Under the pieces are notes generated by a model, which ran no database searches, had not been told where the DNA came from, and worked only from the letters and a program-made list of their open reading frames with translations. A program made the position numbers and the translations under genes. From assembly GCA_002841395.1 (NCBI GenBank), contig PGZM01000001.1:124001-188000 (forward strand): DNA of 64,000 nucleotides, written 5' to 3'. Origin of the DNA: Firmicutes bacterium HGW-Firmicutes-9. GTDB lineage: Bacteria; Bacillota; Clostridia; Christensenellales; CAG-138. The number at the start of each line of letters is the position of its first letter. The stretch's first letter is position 1. This document shows, in pieces, positions 16,987-25,498 of this stretch.

Positions 16987-17144
16987 ACGAAACATCTGCT
17001 CGGCACATTGCTTTTCAGCCACGCTTTCCTGTATGATGGCGGTAAGAAAGTGTATGTCACGGGAACAAAATCACGTAGTCTCAACTTTGCCTAATTCTAG
17101 GCGTGCTCCGCTTGCGGTATCATTTCGAACAGTGGGAGGATCGA

Positions 17145-18677
17145 ATGGGACAACAATATCTGCTCGGGTTGGATAACGGCGGAACGGTCACAAAAGCCGC
17201 GCTCTACGCCACGAATGGCGCAGAGATCGCGGTCGCGGGAATGCAGGTCAAGCCGATCATGGAGAAGGTCGGCTTTGTCGAGCGCGATATGGACGCGCTC
17301 TGGCAAGCGAACGCTTCGGCCATTCGCGACGTGCTGGAAAAATCCGCGGTCAACCCAAAGGATATCATCGGCGTTGCGGTCACGGGACACGGCTGCGGCG
17401 CTTATTTTATTGACGCGGAAGGGAAGCCTGCCGCCAACGGCATCATCTCGACCGACACGCGCGCAAAGGAATATGTCGAGCGCTGGAACGCGGACGGAAC
17501 CTATGACGCGCTGCTTCCGTTGACGATGCAGATCATCTGGGCGGGGCAAACGCTGCCCATCGTCGCCTGGCACAAGGACAACCGTCCGGACGTGCTCGCG
17601 CGCGCGGACAAGGTGCTCTCCTGCAAGGATTATATCCGCTTTTGCCTCACGGGAGAGGCGTATACCGAGCTGACCGACGTTTCAGTCGCCAACGGCATCA
17701 ACCTCAATACGATTGATTATGACGACGCGATTTTTGATGCGTTTGGCATAGCTGATTACAAGCGACTATTCGCGCCGCTGAAAAAGTGCACCGATGTGTG
17801 CGGCTTCGTGACCGAAAAAGCCGCGCGGGAGACGGGGCTGCTTGCGGGCACACCCGTTGCGGGCGGGCTCTGCGACGTCGCCGCCTGCTGTATCGGTACG
17901 GGCGTGACCTCGCCGGACAAAATGTGCATGGTTGCGGGAACGTGGAGCATCAACGAGTTTTTATCCGAGAAACCCTTTGCCTCCAAGCAGTTGTTTCAGA
18001 ACGCGCTGTACTGCATGGACGACTACTGGATGATCCTCGAAAACAGCATGACCTCCGCGAGCAACCTCGAATGGTTTGTCAAAAACCTGATGGGGCAGGA
18101 AAAAAACGCGGCGGATGAGCAGGGAATAAGCGTGTTTCAGACCGCAGACGCGATGGTCGCTGGCATCACGCCGGAGGATTGCCCGGTCATCTTTCTGCCG
18201 TTTTTGTTCGGCACCAACGTCAACGCGGACGCAAAGGCATGCTTTCTTGGCATCAGCGGATTGCACACCAAGGCGCATATGCTTCGCGCGGTGTATGAGG
18301 GCGTCGTGTTTTCACACCGCACGCATATGGAAAACCTGCTGCGCTTCCGCGAGCGGCCTTCCGGCATCCGTATTTCCGGCGGGGCAGCGCGCTCCCGCGT
18401 TTGGGTGCAGATCTTCGCGGATGTGTTCCAGATCCCGATCGAAGTTTCCGCGGGCAAAGAGCTCGGCACCATGGGCGCCGCGATGTGCGCGGGCATCGCA
18501 TCCGGTGCGTTTGGGGATTTTTTACAAACGGTTGACGTGTTTTCAAAGGTGGAATACACCTGCACGCCGAATCCTGCCGCAGCGCAGCTCTATGAAGATA
18601 AGTTCCGGTTATACACCCGCCTTAGCGCGCAGCTGGACGAGACATGGAAAGACTGGGATAAAATTCTGAAAAAGTAG
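17145..18677 (+). CDS. lyxK: FGGY-family carbohydrate kinase, L-xylulose kinase-like
   Basis: A 510-residue two-domain sugar kinase. N-terminal phosphate loop LLGLDNGGTVTKAALY, middle GHGCGAYFIDAEGKP and ISTDTRA, then VAGTWSINEFL, which resembles LyxK-type L-xylulose kinases, and the C-terminal RISGGAARSRVWVQIFADV adenosine site. ATG at 17145 follows GGGAGGA with good spacing; the frame is open 14 codons further upstream. Phosphorylation of L-xylulose fits with the 3- and 4-epimerases upstream. It ends a six-gene catabolic set led by the ABC importer. Confidence 0.85.
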   Translation: MGQQYLLGLDNGGTVTKAALYATNGAEIAVAGMQVKPIMEKVGFVERDMDALWQANASAIRDVLEKSAVNPKDIIGVAVTGHGCGAYFIDAEGKPAANGIISTDTRAKEYVERWNADGTYDALLPLTMQIIWAGQTLPIVAWHKDNRPDVLARADKVLSCKDYIRFCLTGEAYTELTDVSVANGINLNTIDYDDAIFDAFGIADYKRLFAPLKKCTDVCGFVTEKAARETGLLAGTPVAGGLCDVAACCIGTGVTSPDKMCMVAGTWSINEFLSEKPFASKQLFQNALYCMDDYWMILENSMTSASNLEWFVKNLMGQEKNAADEQGISVFQTADAMVAGITPEDCPVIFLPFLFGTNVNADAKACFLGISGLHTKAHMLRAVYEGVVFSHRTHMENLLRFRERPSGIRISGGAARSRVWVQIFADVFQIPIEVSAGKELGTMGAAMCAGIASGAFGDFLQTVDVFSKVEYTCTPNPAAAQLYEDKFRLYTRLSAQLDETWKDWDKILKK

Positions 18678-18762
18678 GCAAGAAAGAATCGATCTCTGCC
18701 GGACACTTGTGGTAACACCATGGATTTGAACCGGTGAATCACTTGTGAAAGCGCAGAAATCG

Positions 18763-18805
18763 TTTTCAAATACTGTAAACTGTGATACTATAAATCAATA
18801 TTGAT
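18763..18805 (+). promoter_or_regulatory. Probable promoter and dyad of the first sorC gene
   Basis: TTTTCA (18763-18768), 17 bases, TACTAT (18786-18791), followed by a perfect 12-bp dyad ATCAATATTGAT (18794-18805) just before the start at 18827. The dyad is well placed for autoregulation. Confidence 0.5.
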
Positions 18806-18826
18806 GAACGTAGTTGAGGGCGCCGT

Positions 18827-19780
18827 ATGGAATCCAGATATGATATGCAGATGATGGTACATGTCTCAAAAATGTACTATATGGAAGGGCTCACGCAGCA
18901 GGCCATCGCCAAAGAGCTTGGTATCTCCAGATCATATATCTCCATGATTCTCTCCGAGGCAAGAGAGCTCGGCATCGTTGAAATCAACATCAAGAATCCG
19001 CTCGCGAGCAATGATGCGCTGGCAAAAGAGCTTTCGCAGGCGTTTGGCATCAGCAACTGCTACGTCACGCCGACGGTAGTCACCGCGCTGACGCCGCTGA
19101 CGAAGATCCTCGCGGCGCAGGGCGCGATTGTCGCGGAAAAGCTGATTGAGAGCCACTCGACCGTTGGCGTTGCGTGGGGCATGACCTGCTATGAGTTCAT
19201 GAAGGCGTTTTCCGAAAACTCCGGCTTGTTCGATGTCAACGTCGTGCCGCTCATCGGCGGCTCGCACCACCTTTCTTCCGAATATCAACTCAACGAGATG
19301 GTTCGCCTGTTTGCCGAAAAACTCAAAGGTACGCCCTCGTTTATCTATGCGCCGGCGCTCGCGGAGTCCATCGAGGACAAAGCGCTGCATATGAAGAGCC
19401 AATACATGCAATCTATCGCCGAAAAATGGCGCAAGATCGACGTCGCCATCGTCGGCGTCGGTTCCCCGCCGGAATACTACAGCGACAAGAGCCAGTTCGA
19501 TCCTGTCGCGCTGCGCAGATCCTATGAAGACAACCCGGATAAGACCGTCGGCGACATCGGCGCGCGCAGGTTCAACATCCAGGGTCAGTTCCTCAAGAAT
19601 GACTACAATGAACGCATCATGGGCATCGACGAAGAGGGGCTTAAGAGCGCGAAAAACGTGCTCAGTATCGCCGCAGGCCGGCACAAGGTGCTCTCCATCA
19701 TCGGCGCGCTCCGGCTCAACATCATCACGCATTTCGTGACCGACGAAACCACCGCGAAGACGATTCTTTCGCTGGTATAA
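18827..19780 (+). CDS. SorC-family sugar-binding transcriptional regulator
   Basis: A 317-residue regulator. The N-terminal helix-turn-helix reads YMEGLTQQAIAKELGISRSYISMIL (residues about 18-42), followed by the SorC effector domain with AWGMTCYEFMK and the family ending SIIGALRLNIITHFVTDETTA. Such proteins bind phosphorylated sugars. Position after the kinase, in the same direction, suggests it controls the L-xylulose-type operon. The final effector-domain aspartate/threonine pattern (TDETTAKTIL) is intact. Confidence 0.93.
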   Translation: MESRYDMQMMVHVSKMYYMEGLTQQAIAKELGISRSYISMILSEARELGIVEINIKNPLASNDALAKELSQAFGISNCYVTPTVVTALTPLTKILAAQGAIVAEKLIESHSTVGVAWGMTCYEFMKAFSENSGLFDVNVVPLIGGSHHLSSEYQLNEMVRLFAEKLKGTPSFIYAPALAESIEDKALHMKSQYMQSIAEKWRKIDVAIVGVGSPPEYYSDKSQFDPVALRRSYEDNPDKTVGDIGARRFNIQGQFLKNDYNERIMGIDEEGLKSAKNVLSIAAGRHKVLSIIGALRLNIITHFVTDETTAKTILSLV

Positions 19781-19793
19781 ACTCTAAACAAAC

Positions 19794-19823
19794 AAAAACC
19801 GCGGCTTCTGCCGCGGTTTTTTT
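19794..19823 (+). terminator. Rho-independent terminator between convergent sorC genes
   Basis: AAAACCGCGGC paired with GCCGCGGTTTT around TTCT, followed by T residues to 19823. The A-rich left arm also gives a T-run on the other strand, so it could serve both genes. Confidence 0.9.
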
Positions 19824-19863
19824 GCAACCTATCTATATAGAGGCTACGCATATTGCGTAGTTT

Positions 19864-20817
19864 TTATTTTTCACTGAGAATCGCGAGCGCGGCGCTGCGG
19901 TCGGTGATCAGCACGTCGATATACTTGCCCTTCAGCGCGCCCGTGATGATGTCCTTCTTCTCCTCGCCGCACGCAACGCCGATCACGGTCGGGATGCGCT
20001 TGAGATCGTCCAGCGAGGCGGAGATGATGCGATCCATGAGCGGCGTTTCGCACGGATGCCCGTCGATGTCGATATAGCGCCCGCAGATGTCGCCCACCGC
20101 GCCTTCGTTGCGGAGCGTCTGCGCGTCCTCCATGCTGATGTGCCCGGAGCGGAACTGTGCGCTGAGCTCCGGTCGCGTGGAGCCGAGGCCTACGACCGCG
20201 ACATTTGCGTTTGCGAGCCGCTGGAAGTGCTCCTGAATGTGCGGCTCGTCCATGAGAAGATCGCGTAACACTTTGCTCTTAACCATAAACGGCGCCTGCA
20301 GCAGATAGCTGTCCCCGTTGAATGCGCTGGCGAGCGTCAGCGCAAGGGCGTTTGCATCGGTGTCCATGGTCTTGTTACCGATGCCGCCGAGCAGCTGGAT
20401 GACGTCCACGCGCTTGTAGGCGTTGTGTCGAATATTTTTGACCACGTAGCTGAGCGTCGTGCCCCAGGCGATGGCAAGCAGCACGCCGTTTTCGAGGAAC
20501 GACTCGAGGTAGATCGCGGCAGCCGCGCCAACGTTTTGCTTGCTCTCTTCGAGCGTGTGGCTGCTGGGCGCGACGATCACATGCCGGATGCCGAAGCGGT
20601 CTTCAATTCTTTTTGCGAGTTCGATGCCGAAGGAAGAGATGTCGTCGATGCGAATTTGCACGATGCCGGAGGAGATGGAAGTTTTAAGCAGGCGCGAAAC
20701 CGTAGGACGCGAAACATGCACCTCCTGCGCGATTTCCTCTTGCGAGCGGCCTTCTACGTAATATAGTTTTGCGACCTTGATCAGAAGATCGCGCTTTTCG
20801 TCGATCGGCTGCGGCAT
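19864..20817 (-). CDS. SorC-family regulator of the microcompartment operon
   Basis: A 317-residue SorC-type regulator with helix-turn-helix YYVEGRSQEEIAQEVHVSRPTVSRLL near residues 18-42, and the effector-domain ending VITDRSAALAILS. ATG at 20817 follows GAGGAGG; the longer open frame lacks a ribosome site. It is divergent from the BMC operon and shares a 248-base control region with it, so it is the obvious local regulator. It is clearly different from the adjacent SorC protein encoded convergently, so the two were not produced by a recent duplication. Confidence 0.93.
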   Translation of the reverse strand: MPQPIDEKRDLLIKVAKLYYVEGRSQEEIAQEVHVSRPTVSRLLKTSISSGIVQIRIDDISSFGIELAKRIEDRFGIRHVIVAPSSHTLEESKQNVGAAAAIYLESFLENGVLLAIAWGTTLSYVVKNIRHNAYKRVDVIQLLGGIGNKTMDTDANALALTLASAFNGDSYLLQAPFMVKSKVLRDLLMDEPHIQEHFQRLANANVAVVGLGSTRPELSAQFRSGHISMEDAQTLRNEGAVGDICGRYIDIDGHPCETPLMDRIISASLDDLKRIPTVIGVACGEEKKDIITGALKGKYIDVLITDRSAALAILSEK

Positions 20818-20844
20818 AGTAATCCTCCTCCTCGCGATGGTTTG

Positions 20845-20873
20845 AATATAGTGCATCCACTCCGCGTTGTCAA
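20845..20873 (-). promoter_or_regulatory. Promoter of the second sorC gene
   Basis: Minus strand TTGACA (20868-20873), 17-base spacer, TATATT (20845-20850). A near-consensus sigma-A promoter. Confidence 0.75.
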
Positions 20874-20884
20874 GCTTATTGAGA

Positions 20885-20901
20885 GCATTTTGTGAAAATG
20901 C
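20885..20901. promoter_or_regulatory. Dyad GCATTTT-GTG-AAAATGC
   Basis: Perfect 7-3-7 inverted repeat between the two divergent promoters, upstream of both -35 boxes. Likely SorC operator. Two GTGAACAT/ATGAACAT-like repeats lie nearby (around 20911 and 20965). Confidence 0.55.
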
Positions 20902-20995
20902 ACACTCTAAATGAACATAAATACGCGATTATTGTCTTTGAGGAACCTTTGGAAAAGCCATAGCGTGAACATATGTGCATTATGATGCCAAAACA

Positions 20996-21024
20996 TTGAC
21001 ATTAAATGCGCGTCTCCATATAGT
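20996..21024 (+). promoter_or_regulatory. Promoter of the microcompartment operon
   Basis: TTGACA (20996-21001), 17-base spacer, TATAGT (21019-21024), about 40 bases before the first gene. Near-consensus sigma-A promoter. Confidence 0.8.
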
Positions 21025-21065
21025 GAGAGCAGACAGAAACCACAGCAGAAAATTGGAGTAAAACC

Positions 21066-21710
21066 ATGAAGCAAGTATCTGCGTCCATCCTTTCGGCAAA
21101 CTGGCTCAAGCTCGGCGAAGAGCTCAAGCGGGCGGAAGAAGCCGGATGTGACTGCATTCACGTGGACATCACCGACGGACACTTTGTCTCAAATCTCACC
21201 ATGGGCATGGACATCACGCGCGCGGTTTGCAACTTCACGGGCCTTCGCACGGATGTTCACCTGATGATCGAGGAACCGGGGCGATTCATTGCGGCGTTTG
21301 CGGACACGGGCGCGGACTCGATCACCTTCCACCACGAGGCGACGGCGCATCCCTTTGAGCTGATCCGCGAAATCAAGAAGCACGGCAAGCTCGCGGGCGT
21401 GGCGCTCGATCCTGCAACGCCGGTGGAAGCCATCGAGCACTATCTCGATCAAGTCGATCTGGTGCTGCTGGTTGCGGTCTGCGTAGGGTTCGGTGGGCAG
21501 AAGTTCATCGACGCGGTGGACGAGAAGATCAAGCGGCTCGCCAAAATGCGAAAAGACAAAGGCCTGCATTTCGAAATTCAGGTAGACGGCGGAATCAACA
21601 CGGGAAACGGCGCCGAGAAGCGCGCACTGGGCGTCGACAACCTCGTCGGCGGATCGATGATCTTCTTATCAGAAGACATCAAAGAGACCGTTCGGCTACT
21701 GAAGACCTGA
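21066..21710 (+). CDS. rpe: Ribulose-phosphate 3-epimerase family protein
   Basis: A 214-residue TIM-barrel epimerase. Motifs VSASILSANWLKL, CIHVDITDGHFV (catalytic Asp, metal His), DVHLMIEEPGRFI, ITFHHEA and IQVDGGINTGN (second catalytic Asp) are intact. The usual NPGFGGQ loop is altered to VCVGFGGQ, which suggests a substrate other than D-ribulose-5-P, perhaps an allulose- or deoxy-sugar phosphate. It is the first gene of the BMC operon and has no obvious encapsulation helix. A decayed second copy of its 3' end lies just downstream. Confidence 0.87.
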   Translation: MKQVSASILSANWLKLGEELKRAEEAGCDCIHVDITDGHFVSNLTMGMDITRAVCNFTGLRTDVHLMIEEPGRFIAAFADTGADSITFHHEATAHPFELIREIKKHGKLAGVALDPATPVEAIEHYLDQVDLVLLVAVCVGFGGQKFIDAVDEKIKRLAKMRKDKGLHFEIQVDGGINTGNGAEKRALGVDNLVGGSMIFLSEDIKETVRLLKT

Positions 21711-21766
21711 CTCATTCTTACAAATTTACTAAGAGAACGTACGGCTACTGAAAGCCTGATCCATTC
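21682..21766 (+). repeat. Direct repeat: 3' end of the rpe-like gene recurs downstream
   Basis: Bases 21682-21717 and 21731-21766 match at about 30 of 36 positions with an offset of 49. The second copy can be read as ENVRLLKA-stop against ETVRLLKT-stop in the gene, including synonymous changes. Confidence 0.8.
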
Positions 21767-21821
21767 CATATCGTTTTCACAATCAAAAATCAATATATAT
21801 GAATCTACAGGAGGAACCAAT

Positions 21822-22610
21822 ATGAGTCTCAACAGTGATGCCATCCAGGGCAAAGTGTGCGTCGTCACCGGCGCCGCAAAGAGCATCGGCTTCGCCATCG
21901 CGCAGAAGTACGCCGAGCAGGGCGCAAAAGTCGTGCTGATCGACATCGATCCGCTCGTGCTCGAATCCGCAAAAGCGCTCGCGGACAAGGGTTATACCGC
22001 AAAGGGGTACATCCTTAACATCACCGATCGCGACGCCGTGCTGAAGTGCTTTGCGGACATCGTGGACACGATGGGCGATATCTACGCGCTGGTCAACAAC
22101 GCGGGCGTCGTCGATACACGTCCGTTTGAAGAGAACGACGAAGCCATCCTCGATAAGATGTTCAAGGTCAACGTCTACGGCACAACTTACTGCATCCAGG
22201 GCGCGCTGCCGAGCATGAAGAAAAACCACGGCGGCAAGATCATCAACTTCGCCAGCAAGTCCGGTAAGACCGGCTCCGCCCTGATGGCGCCGTACAGCGC
22301 GGCAAAGGGCGCGGTGATCGTGCTCACGCAGGCGCTGGCGTTCGAAGTCGCCAAAGACAACATCAACGTCAACGCGGTCTGCCCGGGCATCACGGACGCG
22401 ACGGGCGTCTGGTCCTCCGTGAGCCGCGGATACGTCGAGAACATGAAGATGGAGCGCGACGCGATCGTCAAGAAATTCACAGAAAAAGTGCCGCTCGGAA
22501 GACTGACGGACATTCAGGACGTGGTCGATTTCGTGTTCTTCCTGACCGCCTCTGCGGACTACTGCACGGGTCAGGCGTTCAACATCACCGGCGGCAGAGA
22601 GATGCACTAA
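21822..22610 (+). CDS. Short-chain dehydrogenase/reductase 1 of the BMC operon
   Basis: A 262-residue classical SDR. Cofactor loop VVTGAAKSIGFAIA, then VLIDIDP (acidic residue at the end of strand 2, favouring NAD(H)), LVNNAGVVD, the Ser of NFASKSG and the catalytic YSAAK. The C-terminal ending TGQAFNITGGREMH is typical. Start follows AGGAGG. It probably oxidises or reduces a sugar or sugar-phosphate feeding the aldolases in the compartment, or recycles NAD. No N-terminal targeting extension is obvious, so it may act outside the shell. Confidence 0.9.
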   Translation: MSLNSDAIQGKVCVVTGAAKSIGFAIAQKYAEQGAKVVLIDIDPLVLESAKALADKGYTAKGYILNITDRDAVLKCFADIVDTMGDIYALVNNAGVVDTRPFEENDEAILDKMFKVNVYGTTYCIQGALPSMKKNHGGKIINFASKSGKTGSALMAPYSAAKGAVIVLTQALAFEVAKDNINVNAVCPGITDATGVWSSVSRGYVENMKMERDAIVKKFTEKVPLGRLTDIQDVVDFVFFLTASADYCTGQAFNITGGREMH

Positions 22611-22633
22611 CCGGCTCATTTTAGGAGGATATT

Positions 22634-23398
22634 ATGGATCTGAATTTGAAAGGCAAGACCGCCATCGTCACCGGCGGCACGACGGGACTCGGTGCGGGCA
22701 TCTGCGATGTTCTCGCGGAAGAGGGCATGAACGTCATCGCAAACTATCTGTTTGATCCCGAAGGCGCGGAGAAGTTTGTAAAAGAGCTCAGCGAAAAATA
22801 CGGCACCAAGTGCGTCGCCATGTACGGCGACATCTCCAAGGCGGAAGACATCGACAACATCTTCGTGCAGGCGGAAGAGAAGTACGGCCACGTGGACGTG
22901 CTCGTCAACAACGCGGGCATCTGGCCCACGACGCCGATCGAGAAGATGAGCGATGACGAGTGGAGAAAGGTCGTCGATATCGACCTCAACGGCACGTTTA
23001 TGTTCTCTAAGCGCGCGGCGATTCACTATCTCAAACACGACGTGAAGGGCCACATCGTGAGCATCTCCAGTAAATCCGGCTTCACCGTTTCCTCGCCGGA
23101 TCACGCGCACTATGTGGCGGCCAAAGGCGGCGTGAACATGATGACCAAGGCGCTTGCGCGCGAGTTCTCGTCCCGCGGCATCATCGTCAACGGTGTCGCG
23201 CCCGGCATGGTGCGTACCCCCATCAACGAGGACAAGCTCTCCCAGCCGGAATGGCTCAAGTACTATGAGGATCGCATTCCTGTAGGCCGTGTTTCGACCG
23301 CGCGGGAAGTGGCATACACCGTTGCGTTCCTGGCCTCGGAAAAAGGCATGTACATCGCCGGAGCCATCGTGGACGTAACCGGCGGAATGCTGATCTAA
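22634..23398 (+). CDS. Short-chain dehydrogenase/reductase 2 of the BMC operon
   Basis: A 254-residue classical [40 protein letters not shown] and the catalytic YVAAK, with C-terminal [13 protein letters not shown]. It begins 23 bases after SDR 1 and shows only family-level similarity to it. Substrate unknown; a sugar or sugar-phosphate alcohol/ketone is likely from context. Confidence 0.9.
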   Translation: MDLNLKGKTAIVTGGTTGLGAGICDVLAEEGMNVIANYLFDPEGAEKFVKELSEKYGTKCVAMYGDISKAEDIDNIFVQAEEKYGHVDVLVNNAGIWPTTPIEKMSDDEWRKVVDIDLNGTFMFSKRAAIHYLKHDVKGHIVSISSKSGFTVSSPDHAHYVAAKGGVNMMTKALAREFSSRGIIVNGVAPGMVRTPINEDKLSQPEWLKYYEDRIPVGRVSTAREVAYTVAFLASEKGMYIAGAIVDVTGGMLI

Positions 23399-23438
23399 GA
23401 CAAGTTCAACCAGTAAAAAATTACGGAGGAAGAATCAA

Positions 23439-23711
23439 GTGGAAAAACAGGCATTGGGTCTCGTGGAAACCAAAGGACTCGTCGGCGCGATTGAAGCAGC
23501 CGATGCAATGGTCAAGGCCGCCAATGTGACATTGGTCGGCAAAGAGAAGATCGGCTCGGGCCTCGTCACTGTCATGGTGCGCGGAGACGTCGGCGCGGTC
23601 AAAGCCAGCGTGGACGCAGGCGCTGCCGCCGCAAAGCGCGTGGGCGAGCTGTATTCGGTGCACGTGATTCCGCGTCCGCATGAAGACGTGGAAAGCATCC
23701 TGCTCAAGTAA
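23439..23711 (+). CDS. BMC-H hexameric shell protein (PduA-like) 1
   Basis: A 90-residue single-BMC-domain protein: [20 protein letters not shown], then the pore loop [19 protein letters not shown] and [11 protein letters not shown]. Hexamers tile the facets of the shell; the GSG pore resembles PduA, suited to small polar metabolites. GTG start after GGAGGAAG. It differs from the next gene product at only two residues (Thr31/Gln, Ser/Gly near the end), a recent duplication or maintained pair. Confidence 0.96.
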   Translation: MEKQALGLVETKGLVGAIEAADAMVKAANVTLVGKEKIGSGLVTVMVRGDVGAVKASVDAGAAAAKRVGELYSVHVIPRPHEDVESILLK

Positions 23712-23732
23712 CGGGAAGGACTGGAGAATACG

Positions 23733-24005
23733 ATGGAAAAGCAAGCGCTCGGTCTCGTGGAGACCAAAGGCCTGGTCGGCGCGATTGAAGCCGCCGACGC
23801 GATGGTCAAGGCCGCCAATGTGCAGCTCGTCGGCAAAGAGAAGATCGGTTCGGGTCTCGTGACCGTCATGGTGCGCGGGGACGTCGGCGCGGTGAAAGCC
23901 AGCGTGGACGCGGGTGCCGCGGCAGCCAAGCGGGTCGGCGAACTGTATTCGGTGCACGTCATTCCCCGTCCGCACGAGGATGTGGAAGGAATTCTGCTCA
24001 AGTAA
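23733..24005 (+). CDS. BMC-H hexameric shell protein (PduA-like) 2
   Basis: A 90-residue near-twin of the preceding shell protein, with the same GSG pore loop and the same C-terminus. DNA differs at many synonymous positions although the proteins are almost the same, indicating purifying selection rather than a very fresh copy. Major facet component candidate. Confidence 0.96.
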   Translation: MEKQALGLVETKGLVGAIEAADAMVKAANVQLVGKEKIGSGLVTVMVRGDVGAVKASVDAGAAAAKRVGELYSVHVIPRPHEDVEGILLK

Positions 24006-24046
24006 ACGAGCGTATTCGCGGCACCAAACGGCAATAGGAGAAGAAT

Positions 24047-24811
24047 ATGGATATCGATAAACTCATACAGGATGCGGTCAAAAAGATCATGACCGACGGG
24101 CCTGAAACGCAGGCTTCCGCGGGCAGATATGACGCGTCCTACGCCAAATACATGGATCACACGGTGCTCAAGCCCGAAACCACGCGGGAGACGGTCAAGC
24201 GTTTCTGCGACGAAGCCAAAGAGTACGGCTTCGCGAGCGTCTGCATCAATCCCACGCACGTGGTGTATGTCGCCGAACAGCTCAAGGGCACGGGCGTGAA
24301 AACCTGCTGCGTCATCGGCTTCCCTCTGGGCGCGAACACGTCGTTCATCAAGTCGCTGGAGGCCATGGAGGCCGTCAAGAACGGTGCGGAAGAAGTCGAC
24401 ATGGTGATCAACATCGGCGCGCTGAAGGACCAGAACTACACGCTCGTCTATGAGGACATCAAGGCGGTTGTGGACGCGGCGCACCCCAAGGCGATCGTCA
24501 AGGTCATCATCGAGACCAGCGCGCTGACCGACGAGGAGAAGGTCATCGCCTGCGAGCTTGTTAAGCGCGCGAAGGCGGACTTCGTTAAGACCTCCACCGG
24601 GTTTGGCAGCGGCGGAGCAACCGTCGACGACGTGCGGCTGATGAAGCGCACGGTGGGCGATGCGTGTCTTGTCAAGGCCAGCACGGGCATCAACGACCGC
24701 GCAACCACGGACAAGATGCTTGCGGCGGGCGCGGTGCGCATGGGCACGAGCAAGGGCATCCTCATTGTGAAAGATGAGAAACCCGCGAAAGACGCGCCGG
24801 TGGTTTACTAA
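24047..24811 (+). CDS. deoC: Deoxyribose-phosphate aldolase with encapsulation-type N-terminus
   Basis: A 254-residue class I aldolase. Core: YMDHTVLKPETT, GAEEVDMVINIGALK (catalytic Asp), FVKTSTGF (Schiff-base Lys181) and VKASTGI (second Lys). It would cleave 2-deoxyribose-5-P to glyceraldehyde-3-P and acetaldehyde. Ahead of the core is about 35 extra residues beginning MDIDKLIQDAVKKIM, an amphipathic helix plus flexible linker like known BMC targeting peptides. It sits directly after two shell genes and before PduL, so it is the likely signature enzyme of the compartment. Confidence 0.93.
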   Translation: MDIDKLIQDAVKKIMTDGPETQASAGRYDASYAKYMDHTVLKPETTRETVKRFCDEAKEYGFASVCINPTHVVYVAEQLKGTGVKTCCVIGFPLGANTSFIKSLEAMEAVKNGAEEVDMVINIGALKDQNYTLVYEDIKAVVDAAHPKAIVKVIIETSALTDEEKVIACELVKRAKADFVKTSTGFGSGGATVDDVRLMKRTVGDACLVKASTGINDRATTDKMLAAGAVRMGTSKGILIVKDEKPAKDAPVVY

Positions 24812-24823
24812 CAGGAAAGGCGA

Positions 24824-25498
24824 ATGGGACTCATGGAAGCAACGACGGAACGGGCAACGGTACAGCGGCTGGTAACAGAGCGCATCGTAAAAACCGCATA
24901 TGAGCAAACGGGCAAGCGATTTGTTCCCGCGGCTGCCTCCAACCGCCATATCCATGTGTCGGCGCAGGATCTGGAGACGCTCTTCGGCAGAGGCTATGCG
25001 CTCAAACCGGAGCGCGCACTCTCGCAGCCGGGGCAATTCGCGGCCGCTGAAACCGTCTCAATCGCTGGCCCGAAAGGGCGGATCGATCAGGTTCGCGTGC
25101 TCGGCCCCGCGCGTGGAAAAACGCAGGTTGAGATATTGACTACAGACGCATTCCGGCTGGGCGTGAAACCCGTCGTGCGCATTTCGGGCGACATCGAAGG
25201 CACGCCGGGCGCAACCATCATCGGCCCTGCCGGTACGGTCGAGCTACAGAGCGGCTTGATCGTCGCCATGCGGCATGTGCATATCTCCGTGGAGCAGGCA
25301 GCGTGGCTGGGACTGCAAAACGGTGATATCGCGAGCATCCGAAAGGATGGCATCCGCGCGCTGGTGCTGGAAAACGTGCCGGTGCGCTGCGGTGAGGGAC
25401 ACAATCTCGAGCTGCATCTGGATATGGAAGAAGCCAATGCGGGCAGCATCAAAAACGGCGAGCTGCTCGAAATCGTTGGCATTGTGAGGAAAGCATGA
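24824..25498 (+). CDS. pduL: Phosphate acyltransferase PduL
   Basis: A 224-residue PduL-type phosphotransacylase, converting acyl-CoA to acyl-phosphate and recycling CoA inside the shell. The two zinc-binding halves are visible: SNRHIHVSAQD (near residue 43) and AMRHVHISVEQA (near residue 147), with VRISGDIEGTPG between them. About 20 helical residues at the N-terminus (TVQRLVTERIVKTAYE) may target it to the lumen. It overlaps the next gene by 4 bases. Confidence 0.94.
   Translation: MGLMEATTERATVQRLVTERIVKTAYEQTGKRFVPAAASNRHIHVSAQDLETLFGRGYALKPERALSQPGQFAAAETVSIAGPKGRIDQVRVLGPARGKTQVEILTTDAFRLGVKPVVRISGDIEGTPGATIIGPAGTVELQSGLIVAMRHVHISVEQAAWLGLQNGDIASIRKDGIRALVLENVPVRCGEGHNLELHLDMEEANAGSIKNGELLEIVGIVRKA

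Noticed and set aside
9957-18677. L-ascorbate utilisation (ula) operon
   Set aside because: UlaE- and 4-epimerase-like genes are present, but no PTS, lactonase or 3-keto-gulonate-6-P decarboxylase; an ABC importer and a sugar kinase are found instead.
23435-25036. 533-residue open frame on the minus strand across the BMC-H and deoC genes
   Set aside because: It is antisense to strongly recognisable shell and aldolase genes, is Arg/His/Asp-rich and has no known motif; GC-rich coding DNA produces such shadows.
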